The position numbers were made by a program, and so were the translations under genes. Positions 1 through 9,134 of a DNA stretch of 64,000 bases are shown in pieces; the stretch's first letter is position 1; each line of letters opens with the position of its first letter. The notes under the pieces are model-generated. The model searched no databases and was not told where the DNA came from. It saw nothing but the letters and a program-made list of their open reading frames with translations. The stretch comes from Limosilactobacillus fermentum. GTDB lineage: Bacteria; Bacillota; Bacilli; Lactobacillales; Lactobacillaceae. The stretch spans positions 1,168,905 to 1,232,904 of the forward strand of contig NZ_CP040910.1 of NCBI RefSeq assembly GCF_013394085.1, read 5' to 3'.

Positions 1-6
1 TCATAC

Positions 7-31
7 AAAAAAGGCCCCCGGGAAGGGAGCC
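7..31 (-). terminator. Intrinsic terminator after the substrate-binding protein gene
   Basis: Read on the minus strand, GGCTCCC and GGGGGCC (one G-U pair) form a 7-bp stem with a TTCCC loop, followed directly by six T. It lies 25 bases past the stop of the gene at 57-1121, so that gene is the last of its transcript. Confidence 0.8.
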
Positions 32-56
32 AAATGTTTGATGTGGTAATTTAAGC

Positions 57-1121
57 TTACTTCGGCATTTCCCCGGCGAGGATTTGCTTAGCTTGCTTCG
101 TGGTTAAGTCGTAGTTGTAGTAAGTCTTGTAGAAGGACTTGGTCTTCTTAACCATGTCCAGGTTCTTGAATTGGTCTGGGTGAAGCTTTTGGGCGGCCCA
201 GAGGATTTGCAGCGCTTCTTCAGCACTGTAACGGTCCCACGGAAAGGTCCCTTGTGGGTTACCGTAAACCTTGTTATCCTTGACAGCCTTCAATTGGGAA
301 AGGGTGGAATCAGCCTTCAAGAGCTTACGAGCGTTGGCGGTCGTGGTTTGACCAACGATGATCACGTCTGGGTTAGCCTTCACGATGTCTTCGGCATTAA
401 CGGTGATCATGTTACCGGCAGTAGTGATGGCGTTCTTACCTCCGGCCATCTTAATCCATTCGTCAACGATCGTCTTGGTCCCATCAACCTTAGTCAGGTC
501 AGCTGGGCTCGTGATGTGCAAAACGGAAGGAGTAGTCTTAACACCCTTAAGTTGCTTTTTAACGTAGGAGATGTTGCCGTCGAGGTACTTGATGTACTTC
601 TTAGCGATCTTCGGGGCGTCCCCACCTAGGATGTCGGCCGTCAAAGTGATCGACTTCTTCATCCCGGCGAAGTCTTGGAACATGGCGTTCACGGCGGTTA
701 AGTTAGCTTGCTTAGCCTGCTTAACTTGTTCCGGGTTGGATGAAATCACAACGTCCGGCTTCGTCTTAACCAGGGATTCGATTTGAATGTCTTGACCGGA
801 GAACGGCGCCGTTACCTTAGAGATTCCTGGGTCAACGGTTTTAAACCAGCCCTCTTGCTTGATCATTGGCGTGGTGGCAACCAACTTCTTTTGGCCGCCA
901 AGCAACAAGACCACTTGGTTGCTGGCGTGCCAGAGGTCAGCCACCCGTGTTACCTTGGTTGGAACCTTCACCTTGGTCCCGGTCATGTCGGTAACCGTCT
1001 TGGTCTTAGCTGCGGCACTAACGGTAGTTGGAGCGGTAATCCCGGTAACCGGTGCAACGACCCCGGTCAGTAAGGTTCCGGCCAGTACCAGGCCCGCAAA
1101 ACGCTTCCACTTGAACTTCAT
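57..1121 (-). CDS. ABC-transporter-type substrate-binding protein (FecB/FhuD-like, iron-complex family)
   Basis: This 354-residue protein has a basic N-terminus and hydrophobic signal segment (about residues 8-35), with a VSAAA-type signal peptidase I site. The two lobes that follow are typical of the periplasmic-binding family PF01497: an early DMTGTKVKVP strand, a KPDVVISS motif near residue 125 and an NPDVIIVG motif near residue 250. The family captures iron complexes, haem or cobalamin for an ABC importer. No lipobox cysteine is visible, which is unusual because Gram-positive binding proteins are normally lipid-anchored. No permease or ATPase gene is adjacent. It has its own start with a GAGGAGGAAA ribosome binding site and its own terminator. 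Ligand is unknown; iron is suggested only by the neighbouring suf and feo genes. Confidence 0.75.
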   Translation of the reverse strand: MKFKWKRFAGLVLAGTLLTGVVAPVTGITAPTTVSAAAKTKTVTDMTGTKVKVPTKVTRVADLWHASNQVVLLLGGQKKLVATTPMIKQEGWFKTVDPGISKVTAPFSGQDIQIESLVKTKPDVVISSNPEQVKQAKQANLTAVNAMFQDFAGMKKSITLTADILGGDAPKIAKKYIKYLDGNISYVKKQLKGVKTTPSVLHITSPADLTKVDGTKTIVDEWIKMAGGKNAITTAGNMITVNAEDIVKANPDVIIVGQTTTANARKLLKADSTLSQLKAVKDNKVYGNPQGTFPWDRYSAEEALQILWAAQKLHPDQFKNLDMVKKTKSFYKTYYNYDLTTKQAKQILAGEMPK

Positions 1122-1196
1122 TGATTTTTCCTCCTCAATGGCTATTCCAATAAATTATTCTTTTATTAAATAGCCACATTGTTCATAAAAAATTAT

Positions 1197-1224
1197 GACC
1201 CCCACAAAAGGTTTTGTGGGGGTC
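1197..1224 (-). terminator. Terminator of the suf operon
   Basis: GACCCCCACAAAA and TTTTGTGGGGGTC form a perfect 13-bp inverted repeat with a 2-base spacer. On the minus strand it is followed by an AT-rich tract with six T. It sits about 50 bases beyond the sufB stop, which matches the end of the suf transcript. Confidence 0.8.
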
Positions 1225-1274
1225 TTGGTTACGATTTCAGGCAAAATTAGGGTTTTCCCTAACTTTAAAAATTA

Positions 1275-2681
1275 TTAACCGATTGAGCCTTCCATTTCAA
1301 AGGAAATTAGGCGGTTTAACTCAACGGCGTACTCCATCGGCAACTGCTTGGTGAATGGTTCCACAAAGCCCATGATGATCATTTCAGTGGCCTTTTCTTC
1401 GGAAATTCCGCGGCTCATTAGGTAGTAGAGCTGCTCTTCTGAAATCTTGGAAACCTTGGCTTCATGCTCCATCGCCACGTTCGAGCAGTTGATTTCGTTG
1501 TAAGGAATCGTATCGGACTTGGATTGGTCGTCCATAATGATCGTATCGCATTCGACGTGGGCCTTGGAGCCTTCAGCGTTCTTGGTGAAGCGAACGGTCC
1601 CCCGGTAGTCAGTCGAGCCCCCGGTCCGGGCGATCGACTTAGAAACGATCGAACTGGAGGTGTTCTTGGCGTTGTGGATCATCCGGGCCCCCGAATCTTG
1701 GTGGATCCCGTTAGAAGCCACGGCGATCGACAACATCGTCCCCTTGGCCCCCTCACCATCTAAGTAAACGGACGGGTACTTCATCGTTACCTTGGAGCCT
1801 AGGTTCCCGTCGACCCATTCCATGGTCGCGTGGTCCATCGCCGCCGCCCGCTTGGTTTCCAGCGAGTAGACGTTATCCGACCAGTTCTGGATCGTCGTGT
1901 AGCGGCAATAGGCGTCCTTTAAGACGTTCACTTCCACCACGGCGGCGTGCAGGGAGTCCGATGAGTAGTTCGGGGCGGTACACCCTTCCACGTAATCGAC
2001 TGAGGCCCCTTCGTCGACGATGATCAAGGTCCGCTCGAACTGGCCGGTATTCTCGGAGTTTAACCGGAAGTAAGACTGAATCGGCGTTTTAGTTTGAACG
2101 CCCTTGGGCACGTAAATAAAGTAGCCCCCCGACCAAACGGCGGCATTAAGGGCGGCAAACTTATTGTCATCTGGTTGAACCAACTTGCCAAACCACTCTT
2201 TAAACAGGTCCGGGTACTCGCGTAGGGCGGTATCGGTGTCGGTAAAGATAATGCCGAGCTTTTCGAATTCCTCGCGCATGTTGTGGTAAACCACTTCGGA
2301 TTCGTACTGAGCCGATGAGCCGGCGAGGTACTTACGTTCAGCCTCTGGTACCCCTAGCCGGTCAAAGGTCTTCTTTAAGTCGTCCGGAACCTCTTCCCAG
2401 TCGCGGAACTTCTTGTCGGTCATCTTTTGGTAGTAGAGCATGTGGTCAAGATCTAGTTCTGATAGATCCGGGCCAAACTTGGGCATCGGCATCGCTTTGT
2501 AAATTTCGTACGCCTTAAGCCGGTAATCGAGCATCCACTCGGGTTCATTTTTTTCCTTGGAAATGGCGCGCACGACCTCCTCGGTTAACCCCCGGCCCGT
2601 TGAGAAGACCGGGTGGATGTCGTCGTGGAAACCATATTCGTATTCCTGGTCGTCATGCAGGATTTCGCTAGCCTTGGTCAT
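1275..2681 (-). CDS. sufB: Fe-S cluster scaffold protein SufB
   Basis: SufB is a core part of the SufBC2D scaffold, where Fe-S clusters are assembled in the cytoplasm. This 468-residue protein matches family length and carries the conserved [20 protein letters not shown] strand, the [19 protein letters not shown] region and the C-terminal [24 protein letters not shown] block shared with SufD. The start chosen is the ATG at 2681: an upstream in-frame start at 2696 would put the AGGAGGATATTG ribosome binding site inside the coding region. It overlaps the end of sufU by 14 bases and is the last gene of the operon, followed by a strong terminator. Confidence 0.95.
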   Translation of the reverse strand: MTKASEILHDDQEYEYGFHDDIHPVFSTGRGLTEEVVRAISKEKNEPEWMLDYRLKAYEIYKAMPMPKFGPDLSELDLDHMLYYQKMTDKKFRDWEEVPDDLKKTFDRLGVPEAERKYLAGSSAQYESEVVYHNMREEFEKLGIIFTDTDTALREYPDLFKEWFGKLVQPDDNKFAALNAAVWSGGYFIYVPKGVQTKTPIQSYFRLNSENTGQFERTLIIVDEGASVDYVEGCTAPNYSSDSLHAAVVEVNVLKDAYCRYTTIQNWSDNVYSLETKRAAAMDHATMEWVDGNLGSKVTMKYPSVYLDGEGAKGTMLSIAVASNGIHQDSGARMIHNAKNTSSSIVSKSIARTGGSTDYRGTVRFTKNAEGSKAHVECDTIIMDDQSKSDTIPYNEINCSNVAMEHEAKVSKISEEQLYYLMSRGISEEKATEMIIMGFVEPFTKQLPMEYAVELNRLISFEMEGSIG

Positions 2682-3138
2682 CAATATCCTCCTCATCAGT
2701 GTCCTTTAACAGTGCCCGCTGTAAGGCCCACCAAGCTAGGGTGGCACACTTGATGCGGGCGGGGAATTCCATGATGCTGGTTAGCACCTGGGCGTCCCCT
2801 AACGCTTGTAGGTCCGCTAGGTCATGGTCCTTACCGATCGCCATGTCCGAAAAGATCTTAGCCATTGCCAGAGCCTCGTCTGGGCGCTTCCCCTTGATGG
2901 CTTCAGTCATCATCGACGCCGATGCCTGTGAAATCGTGCAGCCGTGACCGGTATAGCCAATTTCGTCAATTAAGCCATCTGAACCTACCTTGACTTGCAA
3001 GTCGATTTCGTCACCACAAGTCGGGTTATTTAAGGTAATGGCGTTAGTGGCGTCCTTTAAGGCTCCCTTGTTGTGGGGGTGATCAGCGTGGTCTAAGATA
3101 ACCTCCCGGTATAAATTATTTAACTTAGATAGTCCCAA
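2668..3138 (-). CDS. sufU: Fe-S assembly protein SufU (IscU-like, zinc-dependent sulfur acceptor)
   Basis: This 156-residue protein receives persulfide sulfur from SufS in Gram-positive bacteria. The three conserved cysteines are visible in [15 protein letters not shown] and [11 protein letters not shown], along with the Asp just after the first Cys, which together bind zinc in characterised SufU proteins. The GRPDEA-type insert between the second and third Cys (here [13 protein letters not shown]) is typical of SufU rather than IscU. The start is a TTG codon at 3138 preceded by AAGGAG; it gives the expected N-terminus [15 protein letters not shown]. The gene overlaps the sufS end by 14 bases and the sufB start by 14 bases, implying translational coupling. 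Confidence 0.93.
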   Translation of the reverse strand: MGLSKLNNLYREVILDHADHPHNKGALKDATNAITLNNPTCGDEIDLQVKVGSDGLIDEIGYTGHGCTISQASASMMTEAIKGKRPDEALAMAKIFSDMAIGKDHDLADLQALGDAQVLTSIMEFPARIKCATLAWWALQRALLKDTDEEDIDDQG

Positions 3139-4363
3139 TTCTGAAGAACTCCTTTGCTTCCTTTAGTGCTGACACCAACTTCTCAGCGTCAGCCGCGGTG
3201 TTATACAGGTAAAAGCTGGCCCGGGCGCTGGCCTCCAGACCAAGGTAATTCATCAATGGTTGTGCGCAGTGGTGACCCGCCCGCACGGCGACCCCTTCCA
3301 TGTCTAGCGCCGTCGCCAGGTCGTGGGGGTGCAGGTGGCCGAGGTTAAAGGAGATCACCCCGGTGTGCTTAGCCGGGTCGGTCGGTCCGTAAACCGTTAG
3401 CCCCTCAATTGCGAGTAATTGAGGCAAGACCGTTTGCACCAGCACCCGTTCGTGGGCTTCAACCTGGTCCATTCCAATCGCCGTCAAGTAATCGATCGCC
3501 GCCCCTAAGCCAACGGCCCCGGCGATGTTTTGGGTCCCGGCCTCAAACTTGTACGGCAGGGCCGCCCAGGTACTTGCCTGTTCGGTTACCGTGCCAATCA
3601 TTTCGCCGCCGTACTGATAAGGGGGTATGGCCTCCAACAGGGCTTGTTTGCCATACAAGACCCCGATTCCGGTGGGCGACATCATCTTATGGCCGGAAAA
3701 AGCGTAAAAGTCCACGTCCAATTCGGTTACGTCAACCTTCATGTGGGGAACCGCTTGGGCCCCGTCGCCGACGATAATCGCCCCGTGTTGGTGGGCCAAC
3801 TTGGCCAATTGTTTTAAGGGCGTCACCGTTCCCATCACGTTGGAAGCGTGAGTAACGGCGACGATCTTGGTACGGTCGGTAATCTTAGCCGCCGCATCTG
3901 CCAGATCCAATTCGCCCTCCTTCGTTAAACCGATGTACTTAAGGGTGGCGCCCTTTTTAAGCGCTAGCTGTTGCCACGGAATCAAATTGGAGTGGTGTTC
4001 CATAATTGAGATGACAATTTCATCGCCGGCCTGGATGTTTTGCTCGCCGTAAGTGGCGGCGACCAGGTTTAAGGAATCGGTGCACCCCTTGGTAAAGATC
4101 ACTTCTTCTCGCTTCTTTGCGTGAATGAACTTCTGCACCCTATCGCGGGCCGCTTCGTAATCGGCGGTTGCCCGTTCCGCTAGGGTGTGGACCCCGCGGT
4201 GCACGTTGGCGTTATCGGTTTGGTAAAAGTCGAGTACCTGCTTAAGAACCGGGGTGGGGCGCTGGGCCGTAGCGGCGTTATCGAGGTACACCAGAGGCTC
4301 ATCGTTAACCCGCTGGTCCAAAATCGGAAAGTCGGCGCGAAGGTCACTAATACTTTTGTCCAT
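3125..4363 (-). CDS. sufS: Cysteine desulfurase SufS
   Basis: SufS is a PLP-dependent class II cysteine desulfurase that takes sulfur from L-cysteine and passes it to SufU. The 412-residue protein shows the N-terminal LVYLDNAATAQRP motif, the THASNVMGT and GDGAQAVPH segments, the PLP lysine in FYAFSGHKMM, and the catalytic cysteine in RAGHHCAQP. The start is ATG 4363, seven bases after AGAAAGGAAG; an in-frame TTG six bases upstream is less well placed. It overlaps sufD by 17 bases and sufU by 14 bases. Confidence 0.95.
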   Translation of the reverse strand: MDKSISDLRADFPILDQRVNDEPLVYLDNAATAQRPTPVLKQVLDFYQTDNANVHRGVHTLAERATADYEAARDRVQKFIHAKKREEVIFTKGCTDSLNLVAATYGEQNIQAGDEIVISIMEHHSNLIPWQQLALKKGATLKYIGLTKEGELDLADAAAKITDRTKIVAVTHASNVMGTVTPLKQLAKLAHQHGAIIVGDGAQAVPHMKVDVTELDVDFYAFSGHKMMSPTGIGVLYGKQALLEAIPPYQYGGEMIGTVTEQASTWAALPYKFEAGTQNIAGAVGLGAAIDYLTAIGMDQVEAHERVLVQTVLPQLLAIEGLTVYGPTDPAKHTGVISFNLGHLHPHDLATALDMEGVAVRAGHHCAQPLMNYLGLEASARASFYLYNTAADAEKLVSALKEAKEFFRIGTI

Positions 4364-5642
4364 CTGCAAGCTTCCTTTCTAGTACCGCTACCAGCTTATC
4401 GCGAACGTTTTTGGCCGGGATGACGGTTAACACGGAGCCCAGGAAGCCCCGGATGACCATCCGCTCGGCGGTCGCCCGGTCAATCCCGCGGCTCATTAGG
4501 TAATACATTTGTTCCGGATCGACTGGTCCGACCGAAGCGGCGTGACCGGCGACCACATCGTTTTCGTCAATCAAAAGAATCGGGTTGGCGTCGCCATGGG
4601 CATCCCCGGACATCATCAGGACCCGGTTTTGCTGGTCGGCCTTGGCCCCGTGCGCCCCGTGAACGATTTGACCAATCCCGTTAAAGATCAACTCGGACTT
4701 TTCAAGTAGGACCCCGCGCTGGTTAATCAACCCGGTCGTCTTCTTGCCGCGGTTAGTAACCCGGTTGTTGACGGCCATCAACTGGCTGCCGGTGGTCACG
4801 GCGATCGCCTTAGCGTCGGCATAGCCCCCCTGGCCAATCAATTCGGAGTCCATGTCCCCCAGGGTGTTGCCGTCGTTCATTAAGCCAACCGCCCATTCAA
4901 CGTGAGCATCGCGGCCAATGTTGGCCCGCCGCTTGAAGTAAACGTGGGTGTTAGGCCCCAATTCATCCAGCGAGGAGAAGGCGACGTTGCTCCCCTCTTG
5001 AGCGACGATTTCGACCATCATGTTAGCCGGCACCGACCGTTCCCCGACCGTTTGTAAGTGCTGGAGGAAGTGGATCTTGGACTGGGCCTCGGCGACAATC
5101 AAGAGGTGGGAGTTTAACGGTTGGTCCTTGGTGGCGTCTTGAATGATCTCGGCTTCGATCGGGGTGTCAATTTCGACCCCCTTGGGAACGTATAAGAAGA
5201 CCCCGGCGTTTAAAAAGGCTAAGTGTGCGGCGGTCATCTTATTTTCCCCCGGCTTAACCACCCGGTTCATAAAGAAGCGTTCAATCAAGCGGGGATGAAT
5301 CCGGGCCGCCGAGAAAATATCGGTTAAGATAACCCCTTGTTGGCGCAGTTCTTCCGGCAGCTGAACCTCGGTGGTAGTTTGACCGACTTGGACAATCCGG
5401 ATCACATCCGGGTCGGAGTCAAGCAACCCCTCGGCCAGGTGCGGGTCGGAATCCTCAAAGGCCAGTGGTTGGTCGCTTAACAGTGGCCAATCCTCAAAGT
5501 GGTAACGCGGAATCGTTGGCATCTTTTGGTCGGCCATCAGTTGCAAAGCTTCCAGGCGCCGATCCAATAAGGTGTAGGGCTCCCCGTGTTGGTGGGAAAC
5601 TTCCTCTATTTGGTCGGCGATCGTTTGAACATCTAATGTCAT
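4347..5642 (-). CDS. sufD: Fe-S cluster assembly protein SufD
   Basis: SufD pairs with SufB and SufC in the cytoplasmic Fe-S scaffold. The 431-residue protein has a helical N-terminus and a beta-helix core with NAGVFLYVPKGVEIDTPIEAE, GDMDSELIGQGG and AKADQQNRVLM segments. It ends with the family block [27 protein letters not shown]. The ATG at 5642 follows GGAGGACGACG directly. It lies 11 bases after sufC and overlaps sufS by 17 bases. The order C-D-S-U-B is the usual one in Bacillota. Confidence 0.95.
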   Translation of the reverse strand: MTLDVQTIADQIEEVSHQHGEPYTLLDRRLEALQLMADQKMPTIPRYHFEDWPLLSDQPLAFEDSDPHLAEGLLDSDPDVIRIVQVGQTTTEVQLPEELRQQGVILTDIFSAARIHPRLIERFFMNRVVKPGENKMTAAHLAFLNAGVFLYVPKGVEIDTPIEAEIIQDATKDQPLNSHLLIVAEAQSKIHFLQHLQTVGERSVPANMMVEIVAQEGSNVAFSSLDELGPNTHVYFKRRANIGRDAHVEWAVGLMNDGNTLGDMDSELIGQGGYADAKAIAVTTGSQLMAVNNRVTNRGKKTTGLINQRGVLLEKSELIFNGIGQIVHGAHGAKADQQNRVLMMSGDAHGDANPILLIDENDVVAGHAASVGPVDPEQMYYLMSRGIDRATAERMVIRGFLGSVLTVIPAKNVRDKLVAVLERKLADGQKY

Positions 5643-5653
5643 CGTCGTCCTCC

Positions 5654-6451
5654 TTAGTGGTTGTCATCAACGAGCTTGACGTCGAGGCCCAGTTCGTCAC
5701 GCAAGCCAGCGTACCCTTCTGCTTCCAGTTTCTTGGCCAATTCGGCGTCACCGGTCTTGACGATCTTGCCGCCCATCATGACGTGAACGGTGTCTGGCAC
5801 GATGTAGTTCAAGAGCCGTTGGTAGTGGGTGATGATCAAAGAACCAAAGTTATCACCGCGCATCGAGTTGACCCCCTTGGAGACCACCTTTAAGGCGTCG
5901 ATATCCAGACCGGAGTCGATTTCGTCGAGGATGGCAAAGGACGGTTCGATCATCAATAATTGTAAAATTTCGTTACGCTTCTTTTCCCCCCCGGAGAAGC
6001 CTTCGTTGAGGTAACGTTCGGTCATGGATTCATCCATGTCCAAGAGGGCGAGGTTGTGGTCCAGTTTTTTGATAAAGTCCATCACCGAGATTTGGTCGTC
6101 GGCGGGGCGGCGGGCGTTGATGGCCGCCCGCAGGAATTCGGCGTTGGTCACCCCTTGAATTTCAGCCGGGTATTGCATGGCTAAGAATAGCCCCTTGCGC
6201 GCCCGTTCATCAACTGGCATCTCGAGAATGTTTTCGCCGTTTAAGAGGATTTCACCTTCCGTGACTGTGTAACCGGGTTGACCCATGATCGTTTGGGAAA
6301 GGGTCGACTTCCCGGTCCCGTTCGGCCCCATGATGGCGTGAATTTCGCCAGTCTTCATCGACAGGTTAACTCCCTTTAGGATCTCCTTGGTTTGCTTTGT
6401 CTCGTCATCGGTCACCGAAACGTGTAGGTTCTTAACTTCTAATGTTGCCAT
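5654..6451 (-). CDS. sufC: Fe-S cluster assembly ATPase SufC
   Basis: SufC is the soluble ABC-type ATPase of the SufBCD complex; it drives conformational change during cluster assembly and is not a transporter subunit. The 265-residue protein contains Walker A (GPNGTGKST, about residue 43), the signature FSGGEKKRNEI, Walker B FAILDEIDSGLD and a switch histidine in LIITHYQR. The start ATG has GGAGGAATTGAC upstream. It is the first gene of sufCDSUB, transcribed away from feoA, so the 230-base gap between them holds both promoters. Confidence 0.96.
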   Translation of the reverse strand: MATLEVKNLHVSVTDDETKQTKEILKGVNLSMKTGEIHAIMGPNGTGKSTLSQTIMGQPGYTVTEGEILLNGENILEMPVDERARKGLFLAMQYPAEIQGVTNAEFLRAAINARRPADDQISVMDFIKKLDHNLALLDMDESMTERYLNEGFSGGEKKRNEILQLLMIEPSFAILDEIDSGLDIDALKVVSKGVNSMRGDNFGSLIITHYQRLLNYIVPDTVHVMMGGKIVKTGDAELAKKLEAEGYAGLRDELGLDVKLVDDNH

Positions 6452-6535
6452 GTCAATTCCTCCAAATCAGGCCTATTATTCCAATTCTATATAAAGAATC
6501 CAACTGGGGGCCCGTTTATTAATCACTTGTCTTAC

Positions 6536-6541
6536 ATTATA
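6536..6541 (-). promoter_or_regulatory. Candidate -10 box of the suf promoter
   Basis: On the minus strand a perfect TATAAT lies 85 bases upstream of the sufC start. The corresponding -35 (GTTTTA at 6559-6564, 17-base spacer) is weak, which may mean activator dependence. The assignment rests on position and the -10 match only. Confidence 0.5.
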
Positions 6542-6596
6542 GTCGTTACAAGGTAAAATAAAACTAGGAAATTCCCCGATATCTGTTTCTGGAATC

Positions 6597-6626
6597 TTGT
6601 ATAATAATATCACTAACTAATATAAT
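6597..6626 (+). promoter_or_regulatory. Candidate feoAB promoter
   Basis: TTGTAT (6597-6602) and TATAAT (6621-6626) are separated by 18 bases in a very AT-rich stretch, 60 bases upstream of feoA. A second TATAAT overlaps the -35 at 6600-6605. I do not see a clear Fur-type 19-bp palindrome. Confidence 0.55.
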
Positions 6627-6685
6627 GAAAATATCAGGCAATTTATTATATATTTTTGGAATAATATTACAAGGAGGGGTTTTTG

Positions 6686-6895
6686 ATGCCGGCTAAATAT
6701 ACTCTGACCCACTTTGAGTTGCTCAACGAAGCCACCCAAGAGCGGCTCCACAACCTTGGTTTATACGAAGGAAAGGACGTGGCGTTGATCCAACGCTATC
6801 CATTCCACGGGCCAGTCATCATCGAAAGTGATCGCCAGCGAATCGGCCTACGTTACCGGGTCTTTTGTCAACTAACGGGAGGGATGGAGTCATGA
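6686..6895 (+). CDS. feoA: FeoA, small SH3-like component of ferrous iron uptake
   Basis: This 69-residue cytosolic protein is the FeoA partner of FeoB, thought to modulate FeoB. It shows the expected HFELLNEATQERLHNLGLYEGKDV start, matching the FeoA pattern in which a Leu-Gly-Leu turn precedes the SH3-like fold, and a C-terminal GLRYRVFCQL strand. AAGGAGGGG sits nine bases before the ATG at 6686; the TTG codon just before it is too close. Its TGA stop overlaps the feoB ATG (ATGA), so the two are translationally coupled. Confidence 0.9.
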   Translation: MPAKYTLTHFELLNEATQERLHNLGLYEGKDVALIQRYPFHGPVIIESDRQRIGLRYRVFCQLTGGMES

Positions 6896-8883
6896 CCACC
6901 GTTGCACTCTTGGGTAACCCCAACACCGGAAAAACGACCATCTTTAACTCCCTAACCGATAAGTACGCCTACGTCGGGAACTGGACCGGGGTCACGGTCG
7001 AAAAAAAGCTTGGCCAAATTAAGGACAGCGCCGTGACCTTAGTCGACTTACCGGGGGTCTACTCCTTAAACCCCTTAACTAAGGATGAAGCGATCGTCAC
7101 TTCTTACCTATTAAACGACCACCCCGACCTGATCTTAAACGTCACCAACGCCGGCCAACTGAAGCGCAACCTTTTGTTGACCATTGAGGTCTTAGAACTC
7201 GGGGCGCCGGTGATTTTAAACCTCAACATGATCGACGACTTAAAGCGCCAGGGCAAGTACTATGACCCCAAGGTCCTCGAAGAATGGCTGGGCTGTGAGG
7301 TGAAGACCACCAACGCCCGTTCCCACGAGGGGGTCGCCGCCCTCAAGGCCGAACTGGCCAGCTTAAAGGAGCGCCGCCAGGCCAAACCACTGCTCCTCGA
7401 CTACCCGCCGATGGTTAAGCAGGCAATCCGTCAGGCCACCGAGGCCCTCGTCAAAGATTACGATATGGACCACGATTACGCCCAGTGGCTTTCGATTCAA
7501 TACATCAACAAAAACAAGGCGGTCCGACGCTTCGCCCTCTTTAGGGACTTGACCCCGCTGCGTAGCCAGGAAAAATACTACGACGCCCAAAACTTCGAAG
7601 ACCAGATTTTCAATACCCGCTTTGCCTTCATCGAAAAGTTGCTGGGGGCGGCCAGCCAACCCATCGCCTCGACCAGCAAAGTGGAAATGACCTCTAAGAT
7701 TGACCGGATCGTGACCAACCCCGTTTTAGGGTTGCCAATTTTTGCCGGGATCTTCTTTTTGATCTTCAAACTGTCCTTTGACTGGGTGGGAACGCCCCTG
7801 TCTGACATGCTAGACGGCTTCATCTCCGGCCCCCTTTCGACCACCGCTGACCAGGTCCTGACCGCAGCCGGGGCCTTACCAGTGTTACGGTCCTTGATTG
7901 TGGACGGCCTGATCGCCGGGGTCGGGGGGATCTTGGTCTTTATCCCCCAAATTTTCGTCCTCTTTGCCTGCATCTCGCTGCTAGAAGATTCGGGTTACAT
8001 GGCCCGGGCAGCCCTGGTGACTGACCGGATCATGCAGTTTATCGGATTAAACGGGAAGTCCTTTATTCCCTTGATCATTGGCTTTGGGTGTAACGTGACC
8101 GGGATCATGGCGGCGCGAACAATTGAGCAACCAAAGGAACGGTTAATCACAACCTTAATTTCACCATTCATGTCCTGTTCGGCCCGCCTGCCGGTTTACT
8201 CACTGGTGGTCGCCGCCTTCTTCCCGAAGCACCAAGCACTGATTGTCCTATCAGTTTACTTCCTGGGGATTATCGTCGCCCTCTTAGTCGCTAAGGGTTA
8301 CCAACTCTACTTTGGCGTCACCGACTCCTCGGTCTTCATCGTTGAACTACCTCAGTACCACCTCCCCCGCTTTGACGTCATTTGGCACGGGACTTGGGAC
8401 AAGGGGAAGGGCTTCGTGAAAAAAGCCGGGACGGTCATCTTTGCCGGGACGGTCATCATTTGGCTATTGGCCTCCTTTGGCCCCCACGGTTTCGTCACTA
8501 ATTCTAGCCACTCCTTTGCCGCTAGCCTTGGCCACCTGTTGGTTCCCTTCCTTGCACCGGTCGGTATCACCCAGTGGCAAACGATCGCCGCCCTCTTTAC
8601 CGGGGTCTTAGCTAAAGAAGCGATCACTTCCAGTATGATGGTGATGTTTCACACCAGCAGCCAAGCGGTCTTGATTAGCGCCCTGGGCCAATTCATCAAC
8701 CCGGTTGCCGCTTACGCCCTCTTGGTATTTATCCTCTTGTACGCCCCGTGTTTTGCCACCTTGGGGACGATCAAGCAAGAAACCGGATCGACCAAGTGGA
8801 CAATCTGGTCCTTGGTTTCTAGCCTGATCATTGCTTACGGCCTGGCCTGGCTGATTTACACGGTCGGCAGCCTCTTCATTTAG
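6892..8883 (+). CDS. feoB: Ferrous iron transporter FeoB
   Basis: FeoB is a membrane protein that imports Fe(II), with an N-terminal G domain. In this 663-residue protein the G1 motif GNPNTGKTT lies at about residue 8, G3 is DLPGVYSL, and G4 is NLNMID. The remaining part has multiple hydrophobic segments with the two conserved gate-like repeats (IPLIIGFGCNVTGIMAART and ISPFMSCSARLPVYS), which contain the conserved cysteines. The start is set at the ATG overlapping the feoA stop, preceded by GGGAGGGATGGAG. It is followed 13 bases later by a small Cys-rich partner gene. Confidence 0.96.
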   Translation: MTTVALLGNPNTGKTTIFNSLTDKYAYVGNWTGVTVEKKLGQIKDSAVTLVDLPGVYSLNPLTKDEAIVTSYLLNDHPDLILNVTNAGQLKRNLLLTIEVLELGAPVILNLNMIDDLKRQGKYYDPKVLEEWLGCEVKTTNARSHEGVAALKAELASLKERRQAKPLLLDYPPMVKQAIRQATEALVKDYDMDHDYAQWLSIQYINKNKAVRRFALFRDLTPLRSQEKYYDAQNFEDQIFNTRFAFIEKLLGAASQPIASTSKVEMTSKIDRIVTNPVLGLPIFAGIFFLIFKLSFDWVGTPLSDMLDGFISGPLSTTADQVLTAAGALPVLRSLIVDGLIAGVGGILVFIPQIFVLFACISLLEDSGYMARAALVTDRIMQFIGLNGKSFIPLIIGFGCNVTGIMAARTIEQPKERLITTLISPFMSCSARLPVYSLVVAAFFPKHQALIVLSVYFLGIIVALLVAKGYQLYFGVTDSSVFIVELPQYHLPRFDVIWHGTWDKGKGFVKKAGTVIFAGTVIIWLLASFGPHGFVTNSSHSFAASLGHLLVPFLAPVGITQWQTIAALFTGVLAKEAITSSMMVMFHTSSQAVLISALGQFINPVAAYALLVFILLYAPCFATLGTIKQETGSTKWTIWSLVSSLIIAYGLAWLIYTVGSLFI

Positions 8884-8896
8884 AAAGGAGTTTCCC

Positions 8897-9067
8897 ATGC
8901 TTAGTTTAATTACCAACACCGTCATCATTTTGCTAATCATCGGCTGCGCCTTTTGGCAACTCGTTAAGGTCTTTAAGCGGGCCAAGAAGGGCAAGTGTGC
9001 CGCTTGCGATTACGATTGCGCCGTTAAACAACAGGTCTTAAAACAAGAAAAGCACGGTGCCCAATAA
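8897..9067 (+). CDS. FeoB-associated Cys-rich membrane protein
   Basis: This 56-residue protein has one N-terminal membrane helix (about residues 4-24), then a basic stretch and the motif CAACDYDC (Cys34, Cys37, Cys41). That layout matches the small FeoB-associated Cys-rich proteins of Gram-positive bacteria (PF12669-like), proposed to substitute for FeoC; the role is not well established. GAAAGGAG lies seven bases before the ATG. It is the last gene of feoA-feoB before a strong terminator. Confidence 0.8.
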   Translation: MLSLITNTVIILLIIGCAFWQLVKVFKRAKKGKCAACDYDCAVKQQVLKQEKHGAQ

Positions 9068-9070
9068 ACA

Positions 9071-9111
9071 AAAAAGCGGGCGACGGGAAAATTTCCCTGT
9101 CGCTCGCTTTT
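9071..9111. terminator. Bidirectional terminator between feo and the prenyltransferase gene
   Basis: A 12-13-bp hairpin, GCGGGCGACGGG pairing with CCCTGTCGCTCGC, is flanked by an A tract on the left and a T tract on the right. It can therefore end both the plus-strand feo transcript and the converging minus-strand gene that stops at 9135. Confidence 0.85.
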
Positions 9112-9134
9112 CGTTAATGTTATGTTAATTGGTG

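Noticed and set aside
3409-3777. Long plus-strand reading frames opposite suf genes
   Set aside because: They are antisense to well-supported suf genes, lack ribosome binding sites and have unlikely amino acid composition (Arg/Pro-rich).
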